Assembly: GCF_000317045.1 (NCBI RefSeq)
Contig: NC_019703.1
Coordinates: 3,150,501-3,214,500 of the forward strand
Direction: 5' to 3'
Length of the DNA stretch: 64,000 bases
Origin: Geitlerinema sp. PCC 7407
Lineage (GTDB): Bacteria > Cyanobacteriota > Cyanobacteriia > PCC-7407
The first letter of the stretch is position 1. Every line of letters begins with the position of its first letter. This document shows positions 1-8,480 of the stretch, piece after piece. Position numbers and translations under genes: made by a program. The notes beneath the pieces were generated by a model. The model had not been told where the DNA came from and searched no databases. It saw only the letters and a program-made list of their open reading frames with translations.

Positions 1-788
1 GCTTGCTCGGCTTCGCTGACCCCCGTGACGTGAGGATCGTCAATCAGGGTTGCGATCGCGCATTTGAGATGGGCTAATCGAGTCTGATCGAGGGCCGCCG
101 CGACCACCGGAACATCGGTCACAACCGAGCACCCGGCCTTCAGCGCCTCTCGGGCAGCGGCGATCGCCCCTGAGCTCAGCCGCACAGCGCTCACCAAGCT
201 GACATCGCCACACGCCAGCACCAGCTGGTGCAGCAGATGGACCGTGATTTCAGAATAGCCAGACAAATCCGGCAGCAGGTGTTGCAGGGACTCCTGAAAT
301 GCTTCTGGATGGTTGGTCGTCTCGGCGTCCAGATTGAGCCACAGCTGGTCGAGCTTTCCCAAGCCCTCCTGGGCGTCGACATCTAGCTGCTTGAGCTGTG
401 CCAGCGCTTCGGCTTGGGTGATTTGGCAGTCTTGGTCGCGCCCCAGCAATCCCTCCAAGGCCGATGCCGTCTGGCGGAGGCGAGTAATCTGCTGAATCAC
501 CGAGCGATACTGCTGCTGTAGCTGCGCCATCAGGGTGGGATCGCCATCGTCGTCTGAATGGCTGTCGAGCAGGTGCCGAATGTGGGACAGCTGAAACCCC
601 TGCTGCTTCAGGGCGATGATCCGCTGGAGCCGCTGCACGTCCTGCTGAGTATAGAGGCGGTAGTTGCCTTCGGAGCGCTGGACCGGAGGCAGCAGTCCGA
701 GGGTGTGATAGTGGCGCACCATGCGGGGCGTAACGCCACCGCCAACCGCATCGGTTAGTTCTTTGATCGTTAGGGGGTCGGTCTTCAT
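1..788 (-). CDS. coaR: CoaR-like MerR-family cobalt-responsive activator (C-terminus cut by window edge)
   Basis: Reading from an ATG at 788, the frame is open for 262 codons to the window edge. Residues 1-75 form a MerR winged helix (TPRMVRHYHTLGLLPP, then EGNYRLYTQQDVQRL), followed by a Q-rich dimerisation helix. The last ~100 visible residues (CGDVSLVSA, GAIAAAREALKAGCSVVTDV) resemble precorrin-8X methylmutase (CbiC). This MerR-CbiC fusion is the known architecture of CoaR, which senses cobalt and activates coaT. Divergent coaT starts 82 bp away across a MerR-type operator, which fixes the assignment. The usual C-terminal Cys-rich metal motif would lie outside the window. Confidence 0.93.
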   Translation of the reverse strand, partial: MKTDPLTIKELTDAVGGGVTPRMVRHYHTLGLLPPVQRSEGNYRLYTQQDVQRLQRIIALKQQGFQLSHIRHLLDSHSDDDGDPTLMAQLQQQYRSVIQQITRLRQTASALEGLLGRDQDCQITQAEALAQLKQLDVDAQEGLGKLDQLWLNLDAETTNHPEAFQESLQHLLPDLSGYSEITVHLLHQLVLACGDVSLVSAVRLSSGAIAAAREALKAGCSVVTDVPVVAAALDQTRLAHLKCAIATLIDDPHVTGVSEAEQ

Positions 789-803
789 TTTTTCAGTTTA
801 CTC

Positions 804-840
804 AAACCTTGACATTGACACTAATGTCAAGGTTTAGGCT
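804..840 (+). promoter_or_regulatory. MerR-type coaT promoter with CoaR operator dyad
   Basis: A perfect inverted repeat with 13-nt arms, AAACCTTGACATT (804-816) and AATGTCAAGGTTT (823-835), is separated by 6 nt. A -35 TTGACA (809-814) and a -10-like TAGGCT (835-840) are 20 bp apart, the overlong spacing that MerR activators correct by DNA distortion. The dyad sits inside the spacer between coaR and coaT. It probably also serves coaR autoregulation. This is read directly from sequence; the regulatory role is inferred from the known coaT system. Confidence 0.9.
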
Positions 841-869
841 AGGAGGGCAGAAATCTGACGTTTTGAAGC

Positions 870-2795
870 ATGGTTGCAGCTCCCCCTCCTATCCCTCGAT
901 TTTCTAACCTTCTCAAGGATCACCCTGACGCAGGAGCGGCGATCGCCTGCGCGGTGCTCGTCTTCCTAGGCTGGCAGATGCTCAACTTCGGCTGGCTGGG
1001 CATAGCCCTCTGGGTCCTGGCGGCAGCCTATGTGATCGGTGGGTTCGAGAGTGCCCGCGAGGGGCTCACCACCCTTTTTGAAGAAAAAGAACTGGACGTG
1101 GACCTGCTGATGATCGTGGCCGCGCTGGGAGCCGCAGGTCTGGGACTCTGGCGACGGGAGTATTACCTGATCGTCGATGGGGCGGTTCTGATTCTGATTT
1201 TTGCGATCAGCGGGGCGCTAGAGGGGTACGCGATGCAGCGCACCGAGCGGAGCATCCAGGGTCTGATGAGCCTCACCGCTGATACGGCGCGCGTGATGCG
1301 CAGCGGCCAGGAGCACATTCTTCCCGTTGCGGACCTCCAGATCGGCGATCAGGTGCTGGTGAAGCCGGGAGAACTGGTGCCAACCGATGGCTTGGTGATC
1401 GAAGGATTTAGCACGCTCAACCAGGCTTCGATCACCGGAGAATCCATCCCGGTGGAAAGGACGATCGGCGATGAGGTCTTTGCAGGCACCCTCAACGGCA
1501 GCGGGGCGCTGCGGCTAAAAATTCACCAGCCGCCCGAAAGTAGCTTGATTCAGCGGGTGATCCGTCTGGTGCAGCAAGCGCAAACGGAAGCGCCCCCCTC
1601 TCAGCAGTTCATTGAGCGATTTGAGCGCGGCTACGCCAAGGTGATTGTGCTGGCCGGGATCTTGCTGGGTACGCTGCCTCCCTTTCTGCTGGGCTGGAAC
1701 TGGGAAGAGACGATCTACCGAGCCCTAATTTTTTTGGTAGTGGCATCTCCCTGCGCTTTGATGGCTTCGATTATGCCTGCGCTGCTGTCGGGCATCGCCA
1801 ATGGGGCGCGCCAAGGCATCTTGTTCAAGAACGGGGCGCAGCTAGAGCAGATCGGGCGCGTGCGGGCGATCGCCTTTGACAAGACCGGAACGCTGACCAC
1901 AGGCAACCTGCAAGTCGTGAGCGTGCTCTCGGCCCAGCCCTCTACCAACAAACTTCTGCAAGTGGCGGCGGCGCTGGAAAGCTTGTCCGAGCATCCCATC
2001 GGGGAGGCGATCGCCCAGTTCGCCCGCCAGCAAAACCTGACCTGGGCCGCCGCCGTGAACGTTCAGGCCCGGGCGGGCCAGGGAATCACGGGAGACATCG
2101 AGGGTCAAGGCGCGATCGCGGGCAAAGCGGCCTTTGTCCAGGCACAGGTCAGCACGGCGGCCCAACCCCTCCGAGAACAAAGCCAGCAGTGGGAAGCTGA
2201 TGGCAAAACCGTGGTTTGGGTTGCCTACGCCGGAGAAATCTTGGGCATCATCGCGGTGGCGGATACGGTGCGACCAGCAGCAGCCAAGGCGATCGCCCGA
2301 TTGAAGCGGTTAGGCGTTGAGCAGATTGTCATGCTGACAGGAGACAATTCGCGCACCGCCCACAGCATTGCTCAGCAGGTGGGAGTCGATCAGGTCTATG
2401 CAGAGCTCTTGCCCGAAGAGAAAGTAGACGTCATTCGCAAGCTCCAACAGCAGTATCAGTCCGTGGCCATGGTTGGCGACGGCATCAATGACGCTCCGGC
2501 CTTGGCACAGGCATCCGTTGGCATTGCCATGGGAGCCGCAGGCAGTGACGTGGCCCTGGAAACGGCAGATATTGTCTTGATGGCGGATCGCCTGGAGCGC
2601 CTAGAGCACGCGATTCGCCTGGGTCGGCGCGCTCAAGGGGTGGTCAAGCAAAACATTGTGTTTGCCCTCAGTTTCGTGGTGATTTTGTTAATTGCAAACT
2701 TCGCCGGAGATATCACCTTGCCGCTGGGAGTGCTGGGGCACGAAGGCTCGACGGTGATCGTGACGCTGAGTGGGTTGCGATTGCTGAGAGGGTGA
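870..2795 (+). CDS. coaT: Cobalt-exporting P1B-4 type ATPase CoaT
   Basis: A 641-residue P-type ATPase that would pump Co2+ (perhaps Zn2+) out of the cytoplasm. Visible motifs in order: actuator TGES (ITGESIPVE), the P1B-4 membrane motif SPC (VVASPCALMAS), phosphorylation DKTGT (AFDKTGTLTTG), the HP motif SEHPIGEAI, hinge GDGINDAPA, and HEGST in the last membrane helix, diagnostic of the P1B-4 group. There is no N-terminal CxxC heavy-metal domain. The ATG at 870 lies about 23 nt after the predicted start of transcription, so the leader is short. Expression should be CoaR-dependent through the operator at 804-840. Confidence 0.95.
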   Translation: MVAAPPPIPRFSNLLKDHPDAGAAIACAVLVFLGWQMLNFGWLGIALWVLAAAYVIGGFESAREGLTTLFEEKELDVDLLMIVAALGAAGLGLWRREYYLIVDGAVLILIFAISGALEGYAMQRTERSIQGLMSLTADTARVMRSGQEHILPVADLQIGDQVLVKPGELVPTDGLVIEGFSTLNQASITGESIPVERTIGDEVFAGTLNGSGALRLKIHQPPESSLIQRVIRLVQQAQTEAPPSQQFIERFERGYAKVIVLAGILLGTLPPFLLGWNWEETIYRALIFLVVASPCALMASIMPALLSGIANGARQGILFKNGAQLEQIGRVRAIAFDKTGTLTTGNLQVVSVLSAQPSTNKLLQVAAALESLSEHPIGEAIAQFARQQNLTWAAAVNVQARAGQGITGDIEGQGAIAGKAAFVQAQVSTAAQPLREQSQQWEADGKTVVWVAYAGEILGIIAVADTVRPAAAKAIARLKRLGVEQIVMLTGDNSRTAHSIAQQVGVDQVYAELLPEEKVDVIRKLQQQYQSVAMVGDGINDAPALAQASVGIAMGAAGSDVALETADIVLMADRLERLEHAIRLGRRAQGVVKQNIVFALSFVVILLIANFAGDITLPLGVLGHEGSTVIVTLSGLRLLRG

Positions 2796-2905
2796 CAGGC
2801 CCCGCGCTGAGGCGACAAGGGTCTTGGCGCAACGCGATCGCTCAGGTTCAGCGATCGGTGCCAGACAGCGCAGCGGCCCAGCCCCAACCTGCTAACCCCA
2901 ACCCG

Positions 2906-3229
2906 CTAGATAGGAATGCAGCAGGGAATGATGATGCATCCACTCTGGGCGTTTTGGGACTGGAGGGTCTGGGCCGCCGCCTTGCAGGCTCTGAAGCGAT
3001 CGGGAGAAAGGCGAAGCGCAGCGCTGAAGTTTTGCTCGGTCAGGATGCGCTTGACGTAGTCCGAGCAGGACTCACCCTGGTGCAAAAGGCGATGGGGGCA
3101 ACCGAAGCCTTTTCGCGGGGAAATGTGGGCGCGGTAGACATCCAAAGAGGCGATCGCCGCTTGAGTCGCCAAGGTTTCTAAAGAGTAAGCCGTCATGGGA
3201 TTAGCCAAGAGATGAAGACTGACCCTCAC
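2906..3229 (-). CDS. YidD-like membrane protein insertion efficiency factor family protein
   Basis: A 107-residue product with the YidD core: DVYRAHISPRKGFGC, then GESCSDYVKR, and a late RFRACKAA. This follows the family pattern of a YxxxISP start and two conserved Cys-containing blocks. YidD proteins are small, peripheral to the inner membrane, and assist YidC-dependent insertion; this cyanobacterial branch is not functionally tested. The listed start is a GTG at 3229; an ATG at 3196 (MTAYSLETL) is an equally good start with no clear ribosome-binding site at either. It converges with coaT. Confidence 0.7.
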   Translation of the reverse strand: MRVSLHLLANPMTAYSLETLATQAAIASLDVYRAHISPRKGFGCPHRLLHQGESCSDYVKRILTEQNFSAALRLSPDRFRACKAAAQTLQSQNAQSGCIIIPCCIPI

Positions 3230-3336
3230 CTTGTAGCTAACATATCCCCATCAAAGCTCTATCAATAGGTCTATCTACAAGATTTGCAAGACCTGTAGCC
3301 CTAGACATAGGTTCCTAATTAGAAAATTAGTTCATT

Positions 3337-4653
3337 TTAGGTATACAAATAAATCTCCAATTCAATATCACCAGATTCTACTGCTTCCTTTATTGCTGAG
3401 GAAAGATAACCAAAATCATACCCATCAAGAGATGTACTACTTTTTATCACTACGTAGTCCCAGTCCAAATCTTGCAAGTCTGACAATCTAATGTTTACAT
3501 CTTTGAATTCAATATCATGCCTGTAGGAGTAGCAGTCATCATTGGAGTCATCAAACCAGTCATCAGTGGAGTCATCATCAACGGTTTTGACCATTTTTGA
3601 GACTTCTTCTCCAAACCCCATGTCAAGCATTAAATCTGAAAATCTATCCCAGCTTTTCGCAATTCTTATGCGATCTATACAGTCATATTTTACAAACGTG
3701 TCTTCATCTAACCACAGCCCTTGATAGGAAGATGGATGAATATCTTCAGGGAATTGCGTAGTTTCATCATACCGAACACCATCTAAATCAGCACCCCGTA
3801 AATCCGCATTCTCGAAATTAGCACCCTTCAGATCAGCGTATGAAAGGTTAACGTTACAGAGGTTGGAGCCGCGAAGATTGGCATTGATCAGAATAGAATT
3901 TTCTAAATTCACCTCTCGCAAATCTACATTCTCGAAATTAGCGCCTTTAAGCTCGGCTCGGAAAAAGTTGGCATTCGATAGCTTTACATTGCGAAAATCC
4001 ACATTTACAAAACTGGAATCCGTTAGATTCGCTCCTTGTAAATCTGCCTCTTGCAAAGAGGCATTGCTGAAGTCGACACAAGCCAAATTAGCATTTGGCA
4101 GAATAATTTTGTCTAGATTTGCACCACACAAAAGAGCCTGGCCTAAATTGGCTTCACGCAAATCTGCATCTTCAAAATTAGCCCCTTTAGCATCAATGTC
4201 TGACAAGTTAGTATTTCGTAAATCTGCACCGCGAAAATCTACATTTATCAGCTTAGAATTACACAGATCTGCTCCTTGCAGATTTGCCTCTCTCAAAGAA
4301 GCATCATTTAACTCAGCATTATCTAATTTGGCATCCGACAGAACGGCCTTGTCAAGTTTTGCTCGGTGTAGGCAAGAATAGCCTAGGTTTGCTGAGCTCA
4401 AGTTTGTTTCGCTTAAATCGGCTTCTGTCAAATTATTGTCAGACAAATCGACGCGACTAAAATTGGCACCAACTATCTTCGATTTGATCATCGATAGATA
4501 AGAGAGATTGGCATCTTGCAAATCAACTCCTGTAAAGTCCACACCATCGAGATTTAGGTCATCTTCTTGAGAGGAGAAGTCTCGCACTCCTGAGGCATAG
4601 AGCTCTTGTATTTTTTTGACCTTTGCGGCTTTATCCTTGGGATACTTCTGCAT
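3337..4653 (-). CDS. Pentapeptide repeat protein with acidic C-terminal domain
   Basis: A 438-residue protein. Residues ~30-300 are near-continuous A(N/D)LXX pentapeptide repeats (NLSYL, NLTEA, DLSET, NLSSA and so on), which fold as a right-handed quadrilateral beta-helix. Such proteins are abundant in cyanobacteria and mostly of unknown role; a few mimic DNA. The last ~130 residues are non-repetitive and strongly acidic (a run around DDDSTDDWFDDSNDDC). The gene is clearly more AT-rich than its neighbours, and stands alone on its strand with no operon partner. AT bias suggests acquisition or relaxed selection, which is inference. Confidence 0.9.
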   Translation of the reverse strand: MQKYPKDKAAKVKKIQELYASGVRDFSSQEDDLNLDGVDFTGVDLQDANLSYLSMIKSKIVGANFSRVDLSDNNLTEADLSETNLSSANLGYSCLHRAKLDKAVLSDAKLDNAELNDASLREANLQGADLCNSKLINVDFRGADLRNTNLSDIDAKGANFEDADLREANLGQALLCGANLDKIILPNANLACVDFSNASLQEADLQGANLTDSSFVNVDFRNVKLSNANFFRAELKGANFENVDLREVNLENSILINANLRGSNLCNVNLSYADLKGANFENADLRGADLDGVRYDETTQFPEDIHPSSYQGLWLDEDTFVKYDCIDRIRIAKSWDRFSDLMLDMGFGEEVSKMVKTVDDDSTDDWFDDSNDDCYSYRHDIEFKDVNIRLSDLQDLDWDYVVIKSSTSLDGYDFGYLSSAIKEAVESGDIELEIYLYT

Positions 4654-4697
4654 GGCGATCGCTAGAAAGGAGCGTTTGTTTGTCGATCAAAACCACT

Positions 4698-4719
4698 AGC
4701 AGAAATCATATTTTCTGCT
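4698..4719. other. Perfect 8-bp hairpin between kef-type gene and pentapeptide gene
   Basis: AGCAGAAA (4698-4705) and TTTCTGCT (4712-4719) flank a 6-nt loop. It lies in the 206-bp spacer on the promoter side of the pentapeptide gene. There is no strong T-run on the minus strand, so an operator or a weak terminator for the upstream antiporter gene are both possible. Confidence 0.4.
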
Positions 4720-4859
4720 GAATAAGTTTTTATTTCTGACTATGCTATCCCTAACTCAAAGGCTTTTGGGCTGAAAAAAGATTAATTTTTCCTGATCTTA
4801 TTGGCTCATTAAATCCACAAAATCAAGCATTTTCTGTCTTATTGTGCAGTTGAGGCGAA

Positions 4860-6863
4860 TTAGGAAGCGGCGTGTAGAAGCTGCTCAAAAGCGGCTTGTT
4901 CTTCGGGGTTGCCGACGACCAAAAGGCGATCGCCTGGGGCAAGGGTCACCTCGCCCGTCGGGTAGCGATGAAGCTGCTTGTTGCGCTCAATGGCCATCAC
5001 CGTCGCCCCAGTCCGTCGTCGAATATTGGACTGGGCCAGACTGAGCCCCTGCAACGGCGAATCGTCCTGGAGCACGTACCAGGTGTGGGGCAGGCCATCC
5101 AGCGTCGTCTCCCAGTCGGTCACGCCCCAGTACTCTGCCCGCTCCGGCAAAATCTCGCGATAGCGGCCTCGGCGATAGCGATTGACCGCCTGCTGCACCG
5201 CCGGGGCCGAGTCCCCCAGTTGCAGGAGCATGTGGGCTCCCATCTCCAGCGCCGCTTCAAACTCCGGCTGCACCACCTCCTGGGCTCCCAGCTGATACAG
5301 CGCGTCGATTTCGTGGTTGGCGTGGGCTCGCACGGTGACGTCGAGATCCGGCGCTAGGCTCAAGGCGCGGTTGAGGGTGAGACGAGTGGCCAAGGGATCG
5401 GGAAGGGCGATCGCTAGGGCGCGAGCCTTCGGCAGATTGGCTTTTTCTAGGACCAGCACACTCGACGCATCGCCAAACAGATAGGGAATTCCCCGATCGC
5501 GCAGGGCCGGCAGCGCCGCTTCATTACTGTCAATCACCAAGATCTGGTGCCCCTGGAAATAGAGCATCCGAACCAGGGTTTGGCCCACCCGGCCGTAGCC
5601 CACCACCACAATATGGTCTACCAGCTCTCCTTCCTCAGCCCCCACCAGCACCGGCGGCGGACTGAGGCGCAGCCAGTAGCGCAGCCGGGGCATGTCCTCC
5701 AGGACGCGCAGCAGCACCGGCGTCAGCCGGAGAAAAAGAGGCGCCAAGAGCAGCGTTGCCGCCGTGGTGCCCACCACCAGGCCGTACACCCTCGGCGTAA
5801 AGAGTCCCTGGGACTGGGCCATGCTAGCCAGCACAAAGGAAAATTCCCCGATCTGGTTGATGCCCAGACCCACGGCGATCGCCGTCCTGAGCGGGTAGCC
5901 AAACCCCCGGACCACCAGCCCCACAATGGCCGCTTTCCCAACCATCGACACCGCCACCAGCCCCAGCAAAATTCCAGCGTTCTCCCAGAGAAACTGGGGG
6001 TCGATCAGCAGACCAATGGAGGCGAAAAACAGGGTGGCGAACACATCCCGCATGGGCAGCACCCGATCGAGGGCGTGATCCGCGTACTCGATATTGGAAA
6101 TCATCAGCCCCGCCACAAAGGCCCCCATGGCAATGCCCAGCCCCATAAAGTACGTCATCAGGGCAATGCCCAAGCACAGCACCAAAATCCCCAGCAAAAA
6201 CAGCTCCTGGGATCCGCTGCGGCCAATGATGCGCACCAAAGGCGGAATCAGCCACTTCCCCGCAAACACCGCCGCAACGAGGAACAGCACCGCCTTGAAA
6301 AGCGCAAAGAGCAGCGCGCTGCCAATGGCCTCCGGCGGCTGGGTCAGAGCCGGCAATACCGCCAGCATCAGCCCCAGGCCCAAGTCCTGGACGATCAGCA
6401 TGGCCAGCATGACTTGCCCATTCACCGTTTGGGCTTCGTTGCGCTCGATCAGGGTTTTCAGGACGACGGCGGTCGAGGACAGCGACAGCACCGCCCCCAG
6501 AAAAATCGCTTTGGGAATCGTGCTCACCCAGCCCAGCAGGTAGGCGAGGCCGCCCCCCAGCAAGATCGTCAGCAAGATCTGGAGCGAGCCGCCGCCCAGG
6601 GCGATCTTGCGCATCCGCAGAAGATCTTTGAGGGAAAACTCGACGCCCAGGGCAAACAGCAGCAGGGCCACGCCGACTTCGGAGAGCACCTGGATGTCAC
6701 CCTCGAGGGCGACCAGCCCAAACCCCGCTGGGCCAATGACCATGCCACCCACGAGGTATCCCAGCAAAACGGGTTGGCGGAGCTGGTGGGCCAGGTAGCC
6801 GCCGGCGGTGGCTGACCCCAAGACAGTCACCATGTCAACAATGAGTTTCAGCTCACTCGCCAT
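4860..6863 (-). CDS. Kef-type CPA2 cation:proton antiporter with RCK_N and RCK_C domains
   Basis: A 667-residue inner-membrane antiporter. Residues ~5-385 hold about 12 hydrophobic segments of the Na+/H+ exchanger fold (LGYLVGGMVIGPAGFGL, GINQIGEFSFVLA). Residues ~410-540 are a TrkA-N/RCK nucleotide-binding domain with the Rossmann motif VVVGYGRVGQTLVRML, and ~575-660 a TrkA-C domain (PGDRLLVVGNPEE). Similar KefB/C proteins exchange K+ (or Na+) for H+ under NAD(H) or ligand control. A good ribosome-binding site (CAGGAGA) precedes the ATG at 6863. Substrate cannot be decided from sequence. Confidence 0.92.
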   Translation of the reverse strand: MASELKLIVDMVTVLGSATAGGYLAHQLRQPVLLGYLVGGMVIGPAGFGLVALEGDIQVLSEVGVALLLFALGVEFSLKDLLRMRKIALGGGSLQILLTILLGGGLAYLLGWVSTIPKAIFLGAVLSLSSTAVVLKTLIERNEAQTVNGQVMLAMLIVQDLGLGLMLAVLPALTQPPEAIGSALLFALFKAVLFLVAAVFAGKWLIPPLVRIIGRSGSQELFLLGILVLCLGIALMTYFMGLGIAMGAFVAGLMISNIEYADHALDRVLPMRDVFATLFFASIGLLIDPQFLWENAGILLGLVAVSMVGKAAIVGLVVRGFGYPLRTAIAVGLGINQIGEFSFVLASMAQSQGLFTPRVYGLVVGTTAATLLLAPLFLRLTPVLLRVLEDMPRLRYWLRLSPPPVLVGAEEGELVDHIVVVGYGRVGQTLVRMLYFQGHQILVIDSNEAALPALRDRGIPYLFGDASSVLVLEKANLPKARALAIALPDPLATRLTLNRALSLAPDLDVTVRAHANHEIDALYQLGAQEVVQPEFEAALEMGAHMLLQLGDSAPAVQQAVNRYRRGRYREILPERAEYWGVTDWETTLDGLPHTWYVLQDDSPLQGLSLAQSNIRRRTGATVMAIERNKQLHRYPTGEVTLAPGDRLLVVGNPEEQAAFEQLLHAAS

Positions 6864-7049
6864 GCGGGTCTCCTGGAAAACTAGAACAAATATTGGGGAT
6901 GAAAAAGGTTGGCTAGAGCGCTGCGATCGCCTTGCGGAGGCGGGCGAGAAAATTTCCCGCTGACGATCGTTTTCGGCTAGGGTCTAGCTAAGGGCGATCG
7001 CCCGTTCAGCGTTCCGAGAGCGCCCCAAATCGTTGATGAGCATACCGCC

Positions 7050-7907
7050 ATGCTAGAGCTTCATTGCCATACCACCTATTCTGATGGCACCTTGACGCCC
7101 ACAGAGTTAGTGGCTGCGGCCCTCGCTCGGGGGGTCAGGGCTCTGGCGATCACGGATCATGACACAATTGGCGGCTGGGATGAAGCCTACGCCGCTGCTG
7201 CGGGCACAGATTTGGAGATTATTCCCGGTCTAGAGCTGAGCACGGTCAAAAATGGGCGATCGCTGCATATTTTGGGCTTTTATCCAGATCCGGAGCGCCT
7301 GAAGCCGGTGCTGGCCGAGCGGCTGGCCGGTCGTCAGCGCCGCGCCCAGGAGATGGCCGAAAAGCTGGCGGCGCTGGGCTATCCCATCGAGCTGCCCACC
7401 CTCGGCCCCGCCATGGCCCCCGGACGGCCCCACCTGGCGGCGGCCCTAGTAAAAGCGGGTCACGTGCGATCGCCCGAGGAAGCCTTCGATCGCTTTTTGG
7501 GAGACGATCGGCCCGCCTGCGTCAGCTACGAGCCCCTCAGCAGCGAAGAAGGCGTGGCCCTCCTGCGCCAGAGCGGCGCGGTGCCCGTGTGGGCGCATCC
7601 TTATCTGTTTCGGGGCGGCGGTCTGGAGCTGACCCTGCGAAACCTGGTCGAGGCGGGGCTGCTGGGCATCGAGGTCTACCATCCCCATCACTCCTTTCAG
7701 CAGGTGGCGACCCTGGAGTCCCTCAGTCAGCAGTACAAACTGCTCAAGACCGGCGGCAGCGACTACCACGGCCCCCAGGCCAACGCCAAGCCCGACGACT
7801 GGGGCCTGCTCAATCTGCTGCGGGTGCCCCTGGATCTGCTGACTCCGCTGAAGGACACCGCCCAAACCCTACGTCAAGAGGGCCTTTCGGGGGCGATCGC
7901 TCAGTAG
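7050..7907 (+). CDS. PHP-domain metal-dependent phosphoesterase (YciV/RNase AM-like)
   Basis: A 285-residue PHP protein: the metal-binding HCHTTYSDGTLTP starts at residue 5, ITDHDTIGGWDEA follows near 38, then PVWAHPYLF and GGSDYHGP later, giving the usual His/Asp metal ligands. Members of this stand-alone PHP group hydrolyse nucleotide 3',5'-bisphosphates or short RNA 5' ends. The start ATG is at 7050. Its 3' end overlaps the convergent membrane-protein gene by 39 bp. Confidence 0.9.
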   Translation: MLELHCHTTYSDGTLTPTELVAAALARGVRALAITDHDTIGGWDEAYAAAAGTDLEIIPGLELSTVKNGRSLHILGFYPDPERLKPVLAERLAGRQRRAQEMAEKLAALGYPIELPTLGPAMAPGRPHLAAALVKAGHVRSPEEAFDRFLGDDRPACVSYEPLSSEEGVALLRQSGAVPVWAHPYLFRGGGLELTLRNLVEAGLLGIEVYHPHHSFQQVATLESLSQQYKLLKTGGSDYHGPQANAKPDDWGLLNLLRVPLDLLTPLKDTAQTLRQEGLSGAIAQ

Positions 7908-8480
7908 GCTAATCAGGTTGAGGCCGCTGAGCATGGCCGCCACCAGCCAGACAAGGCCCAGCCCCACCACTTCTCCCCCAAAGACGCCGGTCACCTGCCG
8001 CAGGACCCCACCCACAACCCAGCCCAGGGCCAGGGCGGTCGACCAGCTCACCACATTCACCGGAATCCACAGCCAGGTTTGATCCTGGCCCTGGCGCAGC
8101 ACCCACCACTGGGCGCTCCCCAGGATCACGCCGACCTTGAGGCCGTCCAGCAAGCCGTAGACGAGGCGCGGCCCGATGTCGTGGGTCTGGGGCACCACCC
8201 AGCCCAGGGCACCCACCCCCAACAGGCCCAAAGCGGCCCAGCCCAGGGCGGTCGCCAAGGCCCAGCGCCAAGCACACAGGCCCCAGCGCCGCAGTCGCCA
8301 GCCCTGGGCCGCTCCGACGCACAGGCCGCCCAGCCCCCCGGCGATCGCCCCCAAGTCGCTGCGATAGCCCACCTCGATCCAGTAGAGACTGAGGCCAAAG
8401 GCCAGCACCGTCAGCGCGACCCACTGCAGCCAAAATCCAAAACCCACCTCTGCGCGAGAGGCGATGCGGCTAGGGCTCAT
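7869..8480 (-). CDS. Multi-pass membrane protein of unknown function
   Basis: 203 residues with about five hydrophobic segments rich in Gly, Leu, Val and Trp (WLQWVALTVLAFGLSLYWIEV, GAIAGGLGGLCVGAAQGW, WALATALGWAALGLLGVGALG). No family was recognised. Its ATG overlaps the stop of the upstream GHL10 gene (ATGA, 8477-8480), so the two are translationally coupled. Its 3' end runs 39 bp into the PHP gene on the other strand. Confidence 0.75.
   Translation of the reverse strand: MSPSRIASRAEVGFGFWLQWVALTVLAFGLSLYWIEVGYRSDLGAIAGGLGGLCVGAAQGWRLRRWGLCAWRWALATALGWAALGLLGVGALGWVVPQTHDIGPRLVYGLLDGLKVGVILGSAQWWVLRQGQDQTWLWIPVNVVSWSTALALGWVVGGVLRQVTGVFGGEVVGLGLVWLVAAMLSGLNLISLLSDRPRKALLT

Noticed and set aside
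2792-3181. 129-codon plus-strand frame after coaT
   Set aside because: Starts inside the coaT stop region and overlaps the YidD-like gene; translation lacks any protein-like pattern.
3337-4653. Regular repeats as a possible CRISPR array
   Set aside because: The repeats are 15-bp pentapeptide codons in a continuous reading frame, without spacers of constant length.
5547-6815. 422-codon open frame antisense to the Kef-type antiporter
   Set aside because: Translation is a low-complexity Gln/His/Arg-rich string; the opposite strand clearly encodes the antiporter.
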